64,000 nucleotides of DNA from positions 62,001-126,000 of the forward strand of contig CAYLMK010000008.1 in NCBI GenBank assembly GCA_964384945.1, written 5' to 3'. A program made the translations under genes and the position numbers. Below are positions 54,612-61,762 of the stretch, in pieces. Origin of the DNA: S015-6 sp964384945 (GTDB taxonomy: Bacteria; Desulfobacterota; DSWW01). How positions within the stretch are numbered: the first letter of the stretch is position 1; every line of letters starts with the position of its first letter. The notes below the pieces were generated by a model that did not search any database, was not told where the DNA came from, and saw nothing but the letters and a program-made list of their open reading frames with translations.

Positions 54612-54965
54612 GCAGCCTCCTTTGCGGCGCGCCCGGCGGCCACGGCCATCGAGGACTACGACAACCCGGTGGCCCCCCTGTTCGTCGAGCATCCCCAGTT
54701 CCCGATCGGCTTGGAGTGCGGCTGCCTCCTCTACTTCGGGATCGGGCTTCATTTCACGCGGGGGCATTTCACCTACGACCCGCGAACGGACAGGGCGGTC
54801 ATCGGAAAGGCATGCGACGCGTTCGGCCGGGTGAAAAACTACCCGGGCCTCTACGTGAACCACGGCGCGCTCATACCCGGCTCCGCGGCGTGCGCCAACC
54901 CGGCCTTCACGGTCGCGGCCCTGGCGGAGCGGAACATCGAGCGCATCCTCGCCGAGGACTTCTAG
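54612..54965 (+). pseudogene. C-terminal fragment of a GMC-type oxidoreductase
   Basis: An open stretch of about 118 codons that begins after a stop and has no start signal. It ends with AFGRVKNYPGLYVNHGALIP, then a NPAFTVAALAERNIERI tail. This is the C-terminal FAD/substrate motif of GMC or cholesterol-oxidase-type flavoproteins (GLYVxDGSxxP...NPxxTxxALAER). The rest of the gene, some 400 or more codons, is absent. It is read away from moaC. Confidence 0.7.
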
Positions 54966-55121
54966 CCTCCCCTTGCTCTCATCCCGCGGTCCAAGGCTCT
55001 TTCCGCTTGCCTGCAATCGTGAATAGGAAGTGAACAGGAATGCATATGCTAAGACGTAATCTGACAGTGGGGCAGACTCCTCGGTGTCCCAGCGAAGAGA
55101 CGTTCAGGGCGGCACGAGGAC

Positions 55122-55385
55122 ATGACAAGAAAGCAGAAGATCATCAAGACGAAGGTGGGATTCTTGGAGTTGGGCAAGCAACTGGGCAATGTCTCGAAGG
55201 CCGGCCGGTTCGCGGGCGAGTTCGGATCCTCCAGCCCTCAGAACGACCCGCCGGGACATGAAGGCGGCTCGACCCGGGTTGTGCGCGGTGGGTCTTGGGG
55301 CTACGGCAGCTCCCTGCGCGTATCCTATCGCCACCAGTACCCCGTCGATGGGAGCCTCATGATCGGTTTCCGTTGTGCCGGATAA
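55122..55385 (+). pseudogene. Chimera of IS481-type HTH and formylglycine-enzyme domain end
   Basis: An 87-codon frame made of two unrelated pieces. Residues 1-27 (MTRKQKIIKTKVGFLELGKQ, LGNVSKA) match the helix-turn-helix start of IS481-family transposases. Residues 33-87 (SSPQNDPPG, RVVRGGSWGYG, RVSYRHQY, IGFRCAG) match the C-terminus of formylglycine-generating-enzyme/sulfatase-modifying (SUMF1) domains. A junction formed by deletion or transposition is the simplest reading. It could be translated, but no ribosome-binding site is clear. Confidence 0.6.
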
Positions 55386-55467
55386 AGGGGGGTTGCCTTC
55401 CGGTCTTCTTGGTTCTGATTTGTGAGAGGCATCAAGGTCTTCTCCAGGGAGGCGGATCTTGCCGCGG

Positions 55468-56157
55468 TCATCGCGTCAACATGGCGTCCATCAGGAACCC
55501 CTGCACGCTCTTGCCGGCCTTCTCAATGTCGAACTTTCCATCGAAAAGACACCACTCGTAGATGACCCCTCTTAGGGACATGATAACCGCCTGAGCGATT
55601 TCCTCACACGTTCGGTCCGTTCGTATTTCTCCCCTTCGCTGCCCCTCTTCCACCAGCTTTTCCAGCATCCAGTAGATGGGTCTCCGCCTCCGGGCCATGG
55701 ACGCGGATCGCACAGACGGTGAGATCTGGCTGTGGTAGACCGGCTTGAGCAGGGAAATCCCCTGTTCCCGCATACGGGCGAAGACGGCGTCACCGAGGGC
55801 GGAGAGTTTCTCCCGGGTGGTCCTGAAACGGGATATTTCCTCGTTAAGCCCGTGGAAATAGAGGTCATTCTCCAGGAAGAACTCGATGACGATCTGATCC
55901 TTGGACGAGAAGTGGTTGTAGAACGTGGCCCTGCAGACATCGGCTCGCCCGCAGATTTCATCCACGGTGACCCGCTCGTAGCCTCGCTTCTCGTAGAGAA
56001 GCATGGCTGTCTTAAACAACTTCTCTCGGGTGGCCTTTGCCTTTGGGCTCTCGAATCTTGTTCCGGGTTTGGTCACTTGCGCCCCGCGATGACCGGTCTG
56101 TTCGGGTGTTTCCCTCTCAGGAGAAGGTCCCAAGGTTTGTCTTGACCGAGGAAACAT
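55468..56157 (-). CDS. TetR/AcrR family transcriptional regulator
   Basis: A 229-residue (or 202 if the GTG at 56076 is used) repressor. The helix-turn-helix lies in RVTVDEICGRADVCRATFYN with the usual HFSSKDQ continuation, and the C-terminal helical ligand domain follows. GTG 56076 would put the HTH at the normal distance from the N-terminus; the upstream segment is Pro/Arg-rich with no ribosome-binding site. It is divergent from the ferredoxin-AOR pair, a natural target. Ligand unknown. Confidence 0.85.
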   Translation of the reverse strand: MFPRSRQTLGPSPERETPEQTGHRGAQVTKPGTRFESPKAKATREKLFKTAMLLYEKRGYERVTVDEICGRADVCRATFYNHFSSKDQIVIEFFLENDLYFHGLNEEISRFRTTREKLSALGDAVFARMREQGISLLKPVYHSQISPSVRSASMARRRRPIYWMLEKLVEEGQRRGEIRTDRTCEEIAQAVIMSLRGVIYEWCLFDGKFDIEKAGKSVQGFLMDAMLTR

Positions 56158-56345
56158 GCTCTCAGGGAAGACGCATGATGTTAGCCACCGGCCGAGCCAA
56201 GGTCAAGGCAGGGCCGCCTCACCGGGGTCAAGCAGAAACCCGATGCGCATCCCGCTCGTTTGAAACTCCCCCAAACCCTTTGACTGGTCGAAGAAATGGA
56301 ATAAGACAATCGAGATTTCCGCCCGTCGGGCCGTGGAGGGTTTCC

Positions 56346-56804
56346 TTGAAGATTCTGACCGCCCCCCGAATGGAACGCTGCATCGGGTGCCACTCCTGTT
56401 CGTTCGCCTGCGCGCGCCTGGTGCACAAGAGCCTGTCCTGGAACACGGCCGGGATCCGCATCGCCTCCTCCGGCGGTCTCTCCACCGGCTTCGAGGCCCG
56501 AACCTGCCTCGCCTGCGATCCGGCGCCGTGCGCCGCCGCGTGCCCCACCGGGGCCTATTCGCAGCGCAAGGGCGGCGGCGTGCTGGTGCGCAAGAAGCTC
56601 TGCATCCGCTGCGGGGAGTGCGCCCGCGCCTGCCCGGTCGATGCCGTCTACCTCACGCCGGACGGCGACCCGTTCGTCTGCGTTCACTGCGGCCGCTGCG
56701 TGCCCTTCTGCCCGCACGATTGCCTGGAGCACACGGAGGCGGGAGGCGCATCGAAGGGCGCCGCATCGGACGAGTCGGCGGCGGCCGTCGGAGGTGGACG
56801 ATGA
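56346..56804 (+). CDS. Polyferredoxin-type electron carrier (4Fe-4S)
   Basis: A 152-residue iron-sulfur protein with multiple Cys motifs: CIGCHSCSFAC, CLACDPAPCAAACP, CIRCGECARACP and CVHCGRCVPFCPHDC, enough for four [4Fe-4S] clusters. It resembles the HycB/FdhB-like subunits that take electrons from tungsten aldehyde oxidoreductases. The TTG at 56346 has GGAGGG five bases upstream. The stop overlaps the AOR start (ATGA), so the two were made together. Confidence 0.88.
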   Translation: MKILTAPRMERCIGCHSCSFACARLVHKSLSWNTAGIRIASSGGLSTGFEARTCLACDPAPCAAACPTGAYSQRKGGGVLVRKKLCIRCGECARACPVDAVYLTPDGDPFVCVHCGRCVPFCPHDCLEHTEAGGASKGAASDESAAAVGGGR

Positions 56805-57604
56805 TCCGGGACCATTTCCGGGTGCTCCGGGTCGATCTCTCCGCCGGGAAGGGGGAGATCCTGACACTGGACGGTCGCGATTCCCACGCCGGCGGAAGCG
56901 GGCTGGCCGCCCTGCTGTTCGGCCGGTTCGGGCTGCCGGACAGGCCATGGGACGATCCCGGCCAGCCGCTCATCTTCGCCATCGGGCCGCTGACCGGCTA
57001 CTTCCCGCTGATGAGCAAGACGGTGTGCGCGTTTGAATCCCCTTACCACGACCAGTTCGCCGAGAGCCACGGCGGGGGCCGCTCGGCTCTCGCCGTGCGC
57101 TTTGCCGACCTGGACGCCCTGGTCGTGACCGGCAGCGCGCCGAGGCTGAGCTGTCTTTCCATCGGCTCGCGCCACATCGAGGTGCGCGATGTGCACTTCA
57201 TGCGGGGCCAGGACGTCCACACCGCGGGAAAGCTCTTCCGCCGCATGTTCCCGGGCTCGGGCCATCGCAGCATCCTGCGCATCGGCCCGGCGGGCGAGGC
57301 CCGGTCCTCCATGGCCTGCATCAACGTGGACACCTACCGCCGCTTCGGCCGCCTCGGGGGCGGGGCCGTCATGGGAGCCAAGAACCTGAAGGGGATCGTC
57401 GTCCAGGGGGATGCCTCCTTCCCTCTTCCCGAGGGCAAGGATGTGGTGCAATGCCGGCGGGGACGGTGTGGATGCGGAGGCCGGGGCGGATCCCTCGTGA
57501 GAGAGTCGGAACCCGGAGAGCGGGAAATCGGGGTGGTCCTGCGGAAACGGAGCAGACGGGTGCGCCGAGAGGAGCGGAACATCCCGCCTGCCGGAGTGGT
57601 TTAG
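56801..57604 (+). pseudogene. Truncated aldehyde:ferredoxin oxidoreductase
   Basis: The first 205 or so residues are the N-terminal domain of a tungsten AOR: LLFGRFGLPD, IGPLTGYFPLMSKTV, ESHGGGRSAL, ACINVDTYRRFGRLGGGAVM and GAKNLKGIVV. After FPLPEGKD the sequence changes to an unrelated Arg/Gly-rich tail and stops at 57604. Complete AORs have 600 or more residues and need the lost C-terminal domains for the cofactor and the [4Fe-4S] Cys set. The protein is almost surely inactive. The 57605-57853 gap holds no further AOR sequence I can see. Confidence 0.82.
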
Positions 57605-57853
57605 AAGTCCCAGTGGGTTGGCGGGGCCTGGGAGGAGTCCTCTTCCTGCCGAACCGGAAGCTGTGCGTAGGAATCCCGGTAATCATCGCCCCATTACGCC
57701 GGAACGCCTCGGAGGAGATCACCGGCTCCAGCACGGTGGGCAAGGGTTGAACCGCGCCGGGTTTTCCGGAGACTCGGTTGCTTGAGTCCGACCGCCATGG
57801 ATGAAAAAGATCAAGAAGGCCTTCGATCCTCAGGACGTGGCGGGTTCCTCGTT

Positions 57854-58222
57854 CTACGTGTCCCCGGACGAGTGATGCCTGACACCTGTTCTCCTTTGGG
57901 GTAAGTCCGCGTCCTCCAGTTTCTCCGCAATCCACTGATTGATGCTCTTTCCTTCCCGTCTGGCGGTCACGTACGCCTTCCTGTGCAAATGCGGCGGGAG
58001 GCGCAACATCAGGCGACCCGAGAACGGTTTGTCCGGTTCTTCGCCACGTTCGGTGCAAAACGCCAGATAGTCGTCAATGGAGTCCCGAAAGGCCCGTTCT
58101 AGTTCCTTGACGTTCTTTGCCTGGAACGTGATCACGTCCCTGAGGTCCAGCACCTCCCCGTGGAAGATACCGGCCTCGTCATCAAACTCGGCGTGACCCG
58201 TATAGCCTTTGTACTTGAGCAT
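57854..58222 (-). CDS. hicB: HicB antitoxin
   Basis: A 122-residue antitoxin with the HicB partial RNase-H-like fold (GYTGHAEFDDEAGIFHGEV, VKELERAFRDSIDDYLAFC) and a C-terminal ribbon-helix-helix-like part (SGRLMLRLPPHLHRKAYV) for DNA binding. It neutralises HicA and represses the operon. The ATG at 58222 is preferred; one at 58243 is possible. It overlaps hicA by about 41 bases. Confidence 0.88.
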   Translation of the reverse strand: MLKYKGYTGHAEFDDEAGIFHGEVLDLRDVITFQAKNVKELERAFRDSIDDYLAFCTERGEEPDKPFSGRLMLRLPPHLHRKAYVTARREGKSINQWIAEKLEDADLPQRRTGVRHHSSGDT

Positions 58223-58493
58223 GACCTCGCTCCTCTGGTCCAAAGCCTGCTTCCTTCAAGAACCGCCTCATCGACCTCACGGCGCCTTTGTCGGTCTCCT
58301 TTTTCGGATGGGGACGGTGAAATACGGCACGGACCTTGTTCAGGTGGATGCGAACCCGTGAACCCCTGCCCTCGCTCAGTTCGGCGCCAAGCGCGACGAG
58401 CATGTTCTCAACATCCGCCCAGCGGATGTTGGACCGAACCGGGTTCTCGAATATGGCGTGAAGGGTTTCTTGATGGGTGCGACGGAACTTCAT
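58182..58493 (-). CDS. hicA: HicA mRNA interferase toxin
   Basis: A 103-residue toxin. The double-stranded-RNA-binding-like fold is shown by RWADVENMLVALGAELSEGR, GSRVRIHLN and VFHRPHPKKETDKGAV, with the catalytic His in HRPHP. It cleaves mRNA when free of HicB. The tail after FLKEAGFGPEE is longer than usual because the frame runs into hicB. An inverted repeat covers its start codon. Confidence 0.87.
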   Translation of the reverse strand: MKFRRTHQETLHAIFENPVRSNIRWADVENMLVALGAELSEGRGSRVRIHLNKVRAVFHRPHPKKETDKGAVRSMRRFLKEAGFGPEERGHAQVQRLYGSRRV

Positions 58494-58517
58494 AGTATCA
58501 TCTTATGACACTATGAA
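58489..58517 (-). promoter_or_regulatory. hicAB operator-like inverted repeat
   Basis: TTCATAGT and ACTATGAA form 8-bp arms 13 bases apart, and the repeat covers the hicA start codon (58491-58493). This is a suitable site for HicB autorepression. The remaining 58518-58847 stretch holds no gene I can support. Confidence 0.55.
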
Positions 58518-58847
58518 GAAGAAGGCAAGTCAAAAGAGACTTCTTCCGGGTTGAGTGTGGGTGCCCCCCACATACGGAATGCCGTCCACGGGCCTCCACG
58601 ATCCGCAGGCGCTGGCTGCTGATTCCTGGCAAACTGATCCACGACGGCGGGCCTCGTATCCTGAAGTTGGGAGATTGGCATCCGCTCCGGTACCTGTGGC
58701 CTGTTTACCGAGTCTTTTCGCCGTCACAGGACGTTGGAGTATCGCGCGTCCTCTTGGACTCGACCGATGGCCCTCTCCTGACGTAGGATGGCAAGGAGAT
58801 CCGTGGTGGGTCTCGAGAGACACGGAAAGAACGGAATGGGAGGCGTC

Positions 58848-59384
58848 ATGAAGATTCTGAACTTGTACTATTCCGCGACGGGGAACACCGAGAAGATCGC
58901 CCGGCACATCGCCGAGACGCTCGAGCGGGAAGGGCACGCCGTCGACACCCTGAAGATCGCCGAGGGAATGGAGGTCGAACTTTTCGACTACGACCTCGTT
59001 TGCGCGGGCTCGGGCGTCTACGAGTGGCTTCCCGGAAAGCCCGTGGTGAAGGTCTTCGGCGAGCTGCGAAAGAAGTATTTCCAGGCCGGAAGACTCAAAC
59101 CCGCTTCCCCCCGGGTTCCGGGCAAGAAGGCCGTCGTGTACGTGACGTACGGGGGCGTGCACACGGGCGTCAACGAGGCGGTTCCCGCCGCCAAGTACAT
59201 GGCCCAGCTCTTCGATCACCTTGGCTTCGATCTTCTGGGGGAGTGGTATTTCGTGGGCGAATACAAGCCCGAAGGCTTCCAGGAGTTCAACGTGAACGGC
59301 CGCCTGGGGGATATCCGGGGCAGGCCGAATGCGGACGATCTCAGGGCCGTGGCGGAACTGGTCAAGGGCGCGCTCGGGATGTAG
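58848..59384 (+). CDS. Flavodoxin-family protein
   Basis: A 178-residue flavodoxin-like protein. The FMN phosphate loop is YYSATGNTEKIAR near residue 8; CAGSGVYEWLPGKPV and VYVTYGGVHTG are further flavin-binding loops. It may carry electrons or act as a reductase. The ATG at 58848 has GGGAGG upstream; the open frame before it lacks a better start. Monocistronic. Confidence 0.85.
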   Translation: MKILNLYYSATGNTEKIARHIAETLEREGHAVDTLKIAEGMEVELFDYDLVCAGSGVYEWLPGKPVVKVFGELRKKYFQAGRLKPASPRVPGKKAVVYVTYGGVHTGVNEAVPAAKYMAQLFDHLGFDLLGEWYFVGEYKPEGFQEFNVNGRLGDIRGRPNADDLRAVAELVKGALGM

Positions 59385-59439
59385 CGGAGGAGGGGGGCGA
59401 ACGGACACGCCTGCGGAGATGAATGCCTGCAGGCGTTCC

Positions 59440-59628
59440 TCAGAGCAGTTCCGCAAGCAGGGCCAGGCCGCCGTGGACCGTGCCGCTCGCCACCAACAGG
59501 ATGCCTGTTCGCCTGTGCACCCCCAAGGGCACCCGTATCCAGCGCAGGCCGCTGGACAATTGGAACGCGAGCAGGATGAAATTCAAGATTCCGAGGATGA
59601 GGATCAAGGAAACGCCGGCGATGGTCAT
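59440..59628 (-). CDS. Small two-helix membrane protein
   Basis: A 62-residue protein with two hydrophobic helices (about 3-22 and 41-60) and a basic loop (RWIRVPLGVHRRTG). The ATG at 59628 follows GGAGG, which lies just after the duplicated end of the superoxide-reductase-like gene. It was therefore probably co-translated with that gene before the vapBC segment came between them. No family recognised. Confidence 0.6.
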   Translation of the reverse strand: MTIAGVSLILILGILNFILLAFQLSSGLRWIRVPLGVHRRTGILLVASGTVHGGLALLAELL

Positions 59629-59637
59629 CGCGAGCCT

Positions 59638-59708
59638 CCGTCATTCTTCGAGCAGATCGACCTTCCGCTTGGCCGGTCCCTTGCTGCCGTGCAGGTTGCA
59701 GCTCGCCT
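59638..59708. repeat. 71-bp direct repeat, left copy
   Basis: Matches 60542-60612 with one mismatch and in the same orientation. It encodes, on the minus strand, the last codons (SCNLHGSKGPA, then KVDLLEE and stop) of the superoxide-reductase-like gene. The two copies enclose 833 bases with vapBC. Confidence 0.9.
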
Positions 59709-59728
59709 GCATGCGAAGGCAGACCCCT

Positions 59729-60112
59729 CTACCACGCCTTTTCCGTCGGGATGTCCGGCATGGGGTAATGCTTCCGGTTCAGGCAGAAGATCTTGCCGCC
59801 GGTTTCAAGGGCAGTCGCCGCCAGGATCGCATCGTTTACGTCCATGCCGTGGGATGGATTCCACCGTCGGTAGAGGGATGCCGCTCGATCGACGATGCGT
59901 TGATCAACGGGTGCTGTGGAGAACTGGGAGAGAAGGGCGAGCGTATCCGCTTCCTCCTCGGGCCGCATGAAGAAGACCACTTCGGCCCGCTGCATGGCTC
60001 CGGTCCAGAGTGCGTATTCTTGTCGGCCCTGTAGGGTCTGGAGGAACTTGAGCGCCTTCTTCTCGCCGCGCAAATGCCAGATCAGAATGTCGGAGTCCAC
60101 ATAGGCCCTCAT
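59729..60112 (-). CDS. vapC: VapC-type PIN-domain toxin
   Basis: A 127-residue PIN ribonuclease. The acidic ligands are in YVDSDILIWHLRG (first Asp at residue 6), RAEVVFF (Glu near 43) and MDVNDAILAATAL (Asp near 91); the end KIFCLNRKHY is typical. It cuts RNA when not held by VapB. The ATG overlaps the vapB stop by four bases. Length is normal. Confidence 0.9.
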   Translation of the reverse strand: MRAYVDSDILIWHLRGEKKALKFLQTLQGRQEYALWTGAMQRAEVVFFMRPEEEADTLALLSQFSTAPVDQRIVDRAASLYRRWNPSHGMDVNDAILAATALETGGKIFCLNRKHYPMPDIPTEKAW

Positions 60113-60366
60113 TTCGTATGCCTCTTCATGGAATTCCGAAAGGCCTGGCGGGCCCTCCTCACGGTCGTTGCAGGGGATTCACGCCGTTTCCATGCCCCCG
60201 ATGTTCGTGCAAACACGTCGAGATCATCCTCTTTTGCCGTCTGTCTGGCATAAGCGAGAACGGCTTCTTCGATAACCTTTTTTTTGGAAATCCGTAACCT
60301 CCTCGAGACCAGCTCGATCTGGTGCGCCACTGCTTCGCTGACCCTGGATGAAATGACCTTGTCCAT
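60109..60366 (-). CDS. vapB: VapB-type ribbon-helix-helix antitoxin
   Basis: An 85-residue antitoxin. SSRVSEAVAHQIELVSRRLR and ISKKKVIEEAVLAYA form the ribbon-helix-helix that binds DNA, and the C-terminal basic part should wrap the toxin. Coupled to vapC by the overlap. A perfect palindrome lies about 45 bases upstream. Confidence 0.85.
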   Translation of the reverse strand: MDKVISSRVSEAVAHQIELVSRRLRISKKKVIEEAVLAYARQTAKEDDLDVFARTSGAWKRRESPATTVRRARQAFRNSMKRHTK

Positions 60367-60411
60367 GAGCGTTCTCCTCCGCGGCGGTTCCGTCCCGGCG
60401 AGGGTGCCTAT

Positions 60412-60427
60412 GCTTACGTAAGCATGC
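60412..60427 (-). promoter_or_regulatory. Perfect 16-bp palindrome upstream of vapB
   Basis: ATGCTTACGTAAGCAT is its own reverse complement and sits upstream of the vapB start, the expected place for a ribbon-helix-helix operator. Confidence 0.6.
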
Positions 60428-60541
60428 TAGCGTAATCCATATTGGCCGTCAAACCGGAGGGAAGGTTCTTTCCTTCGGTTTCCCGCCGGGCCTCGACCGA
60501 GGGCCCTGCTTGGAAAGACCGGAGAGCGTCATGGCGCACCC

Positions 60542-60612
60542 CCGTCATTCTTCGAGCAGATCGACCTTCCGCCTGGCCGGTCCCTTGCTGCCGTGCAGGT
60601 TGCAGCTCGCCT
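60542..60612. repeat. 71-bp direct repeat, right copy
   Basis: This copy is the intact 3' end of the superoxide-reductase-like gene. It differs from 59638-59708 at one base. The segment between copies carries vapBC. Confidence 0.9.
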
Positions 60613-60928
60613 CGGAGACGATCTCGAGCGGCCCGTCCACCTTGTAGGGGAAGGTTCTGCTGAAATTCTCCGCCTCCGGCCTGCGGGTCGCGGAGAACTC
60701 CCACTTCTGCACCGTCTTGCCGTTGATGTCGAGCCGCAGCCATTCGGTGTGATGGATCAGATTGTTTCCGTGATGGGACACGTCCAGTTTAATGGTGATC
60801 TCCGTCCCCTGCGCAGCCTTCTCGGGCGCCTCGATGCGGACCTCGGACTTGTCCGCCCGACTCGCCGCAGGCGCGAAAACGAGAAACAGCGCCGTCAGAA
60901 GGACCGCAAGAATCGCTTTGGTCTGCAT
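60545..60928 (-). CDS. Exported superoxide-reductase-like (desulfoferrodoxin-family) protein
   Basis: A 127-residue protein with a signal peptide (MQTKAILAV then a hydrophobic core, cut after SRA), so exported. The mature part matches the iron centre of neelaredoxin-type superoxide reductases: SHHGNNLIHHTEWLRL gives His ligands and SCNLHG gives the Cys and His. It may detoxify superoxide in the periplasm of an anaerobe. The second of two ATG codons (60928) has the better spacing to GGAGGT. Its last 71 bases are duplicated beyond vapBC. Confidence 0.8.
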   Translation of the reverse strand: MQTKAILAVLLTALFLVFAPAASRADKSEVRIEAPEKAAQGTEITIKLDVSHHGNNLIHHTEWLRLDINGKTVQKWEFSATRRPEAENFSRTFPYKVDGPLEIVSEASCNLHGSKGPARRKVDLLEE

Positions 60929-61075
60929 CATTCTACCTCCGTCTCCGGCTCGAAAACTCCCCTGTCCGTGAAGATGCCCTGCTTTTCCGCCTCGGCGCCA
61001 ACCCTGTTGGCAGGGTACGTGTCGTTCGCATGGCGTTTTTACTTCATGACACGCTAACACCTGCGGACGTGCTCT

Positions 61076-61654
61076 TCAAGCGCGTTGTGGATTGTAGATC
61101 GGGCCCCCCATGTCAACGTAGAGGGCCAGCACGGCCACGGCCTCCTCCCGCAACACGTCCCGGGTCACCTCGATGCCCCTGGCCTGCAGGGCCTTCCGCC
61201 AACCGGAAGGCTTCGGCCCCTCGTCGAACCCGATCCTGCGCGCGTCCGCGCCGCGGGCGCCGCACACCAGGCGCGCAACCCCGGACCAGGGAACGGCCCC
61301 GAAGCACATCGCGCAGGGCTCGGCCGAGGCCGCGAGCGTGTAACGGGATCTGCCGCCGTCCCCGATGTCGTAACGGCCGAGATTTTTCTGCGCGAGGGCG
61401 ATGGCTACTATCTCCGCGTGCAGGATCGAGCAGTTGCTCGACATGACGAGGTTCATTCCCGGAGCCACAAGCCGTCCGTTTTCGTCGAATACGGCCGCGC
61501 CGAAGGGCCCGCCGGTTCGTCTCTCCACGTTCTCGCGGGCAAGGGCGACGGCCAGGCGCATGCGTTCCCGATCCGTGTCGAAGACCTGCGGCGAGCGCCG
61601 GAGGAACCCGGCGACCCAGGGCGGCAGATGGATTCGGAATCCGGGCCGCTCCAA
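61076..61654 (-). CDS. Nucleoside deaminase (CDA/guanine-deaminase fold)
   Basis: A 192-residue zinc hydrolase. LHAEIVAIALA has the His ligand and catalytic Glu, and AEPCAMCFGAV the two Cys ligands. GPFGAAVFDENG is the usual strand before them. It resembles guanine or related nucleoside deaminases; tRNA adenosine deaminase is less likely because of the C-terminal extension. Substrate not determined. Confidence 0.86.
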   Translation of the reverse strand: MERPGFRIHLPPWVAGFLRRSPQVFDTDRERMRLAVALARENVERRTGGPFGAAVFDENGRLVAPGMNLVMSSNCSILHAEIVAIALAQKNLGRYDIGDGGRSRYTLAASAEPCAMCFGAVPWSGVARLVCGARGADARRIGFDEGPKPSGWRKALQARGIEVTRDVLREEAVAVLALYVDMGGPIYNPQRA

Positions 61655-61762
61655 CGGTTCAACCTCCTCTTCGTTGACACACGGAGCGCATCGATTCCTG
61701 AATACCCCCGCCGGAGGAAGGCACGCCCGCCGCCCGGCAGAGGCACGATTGCCGGGAACGGT

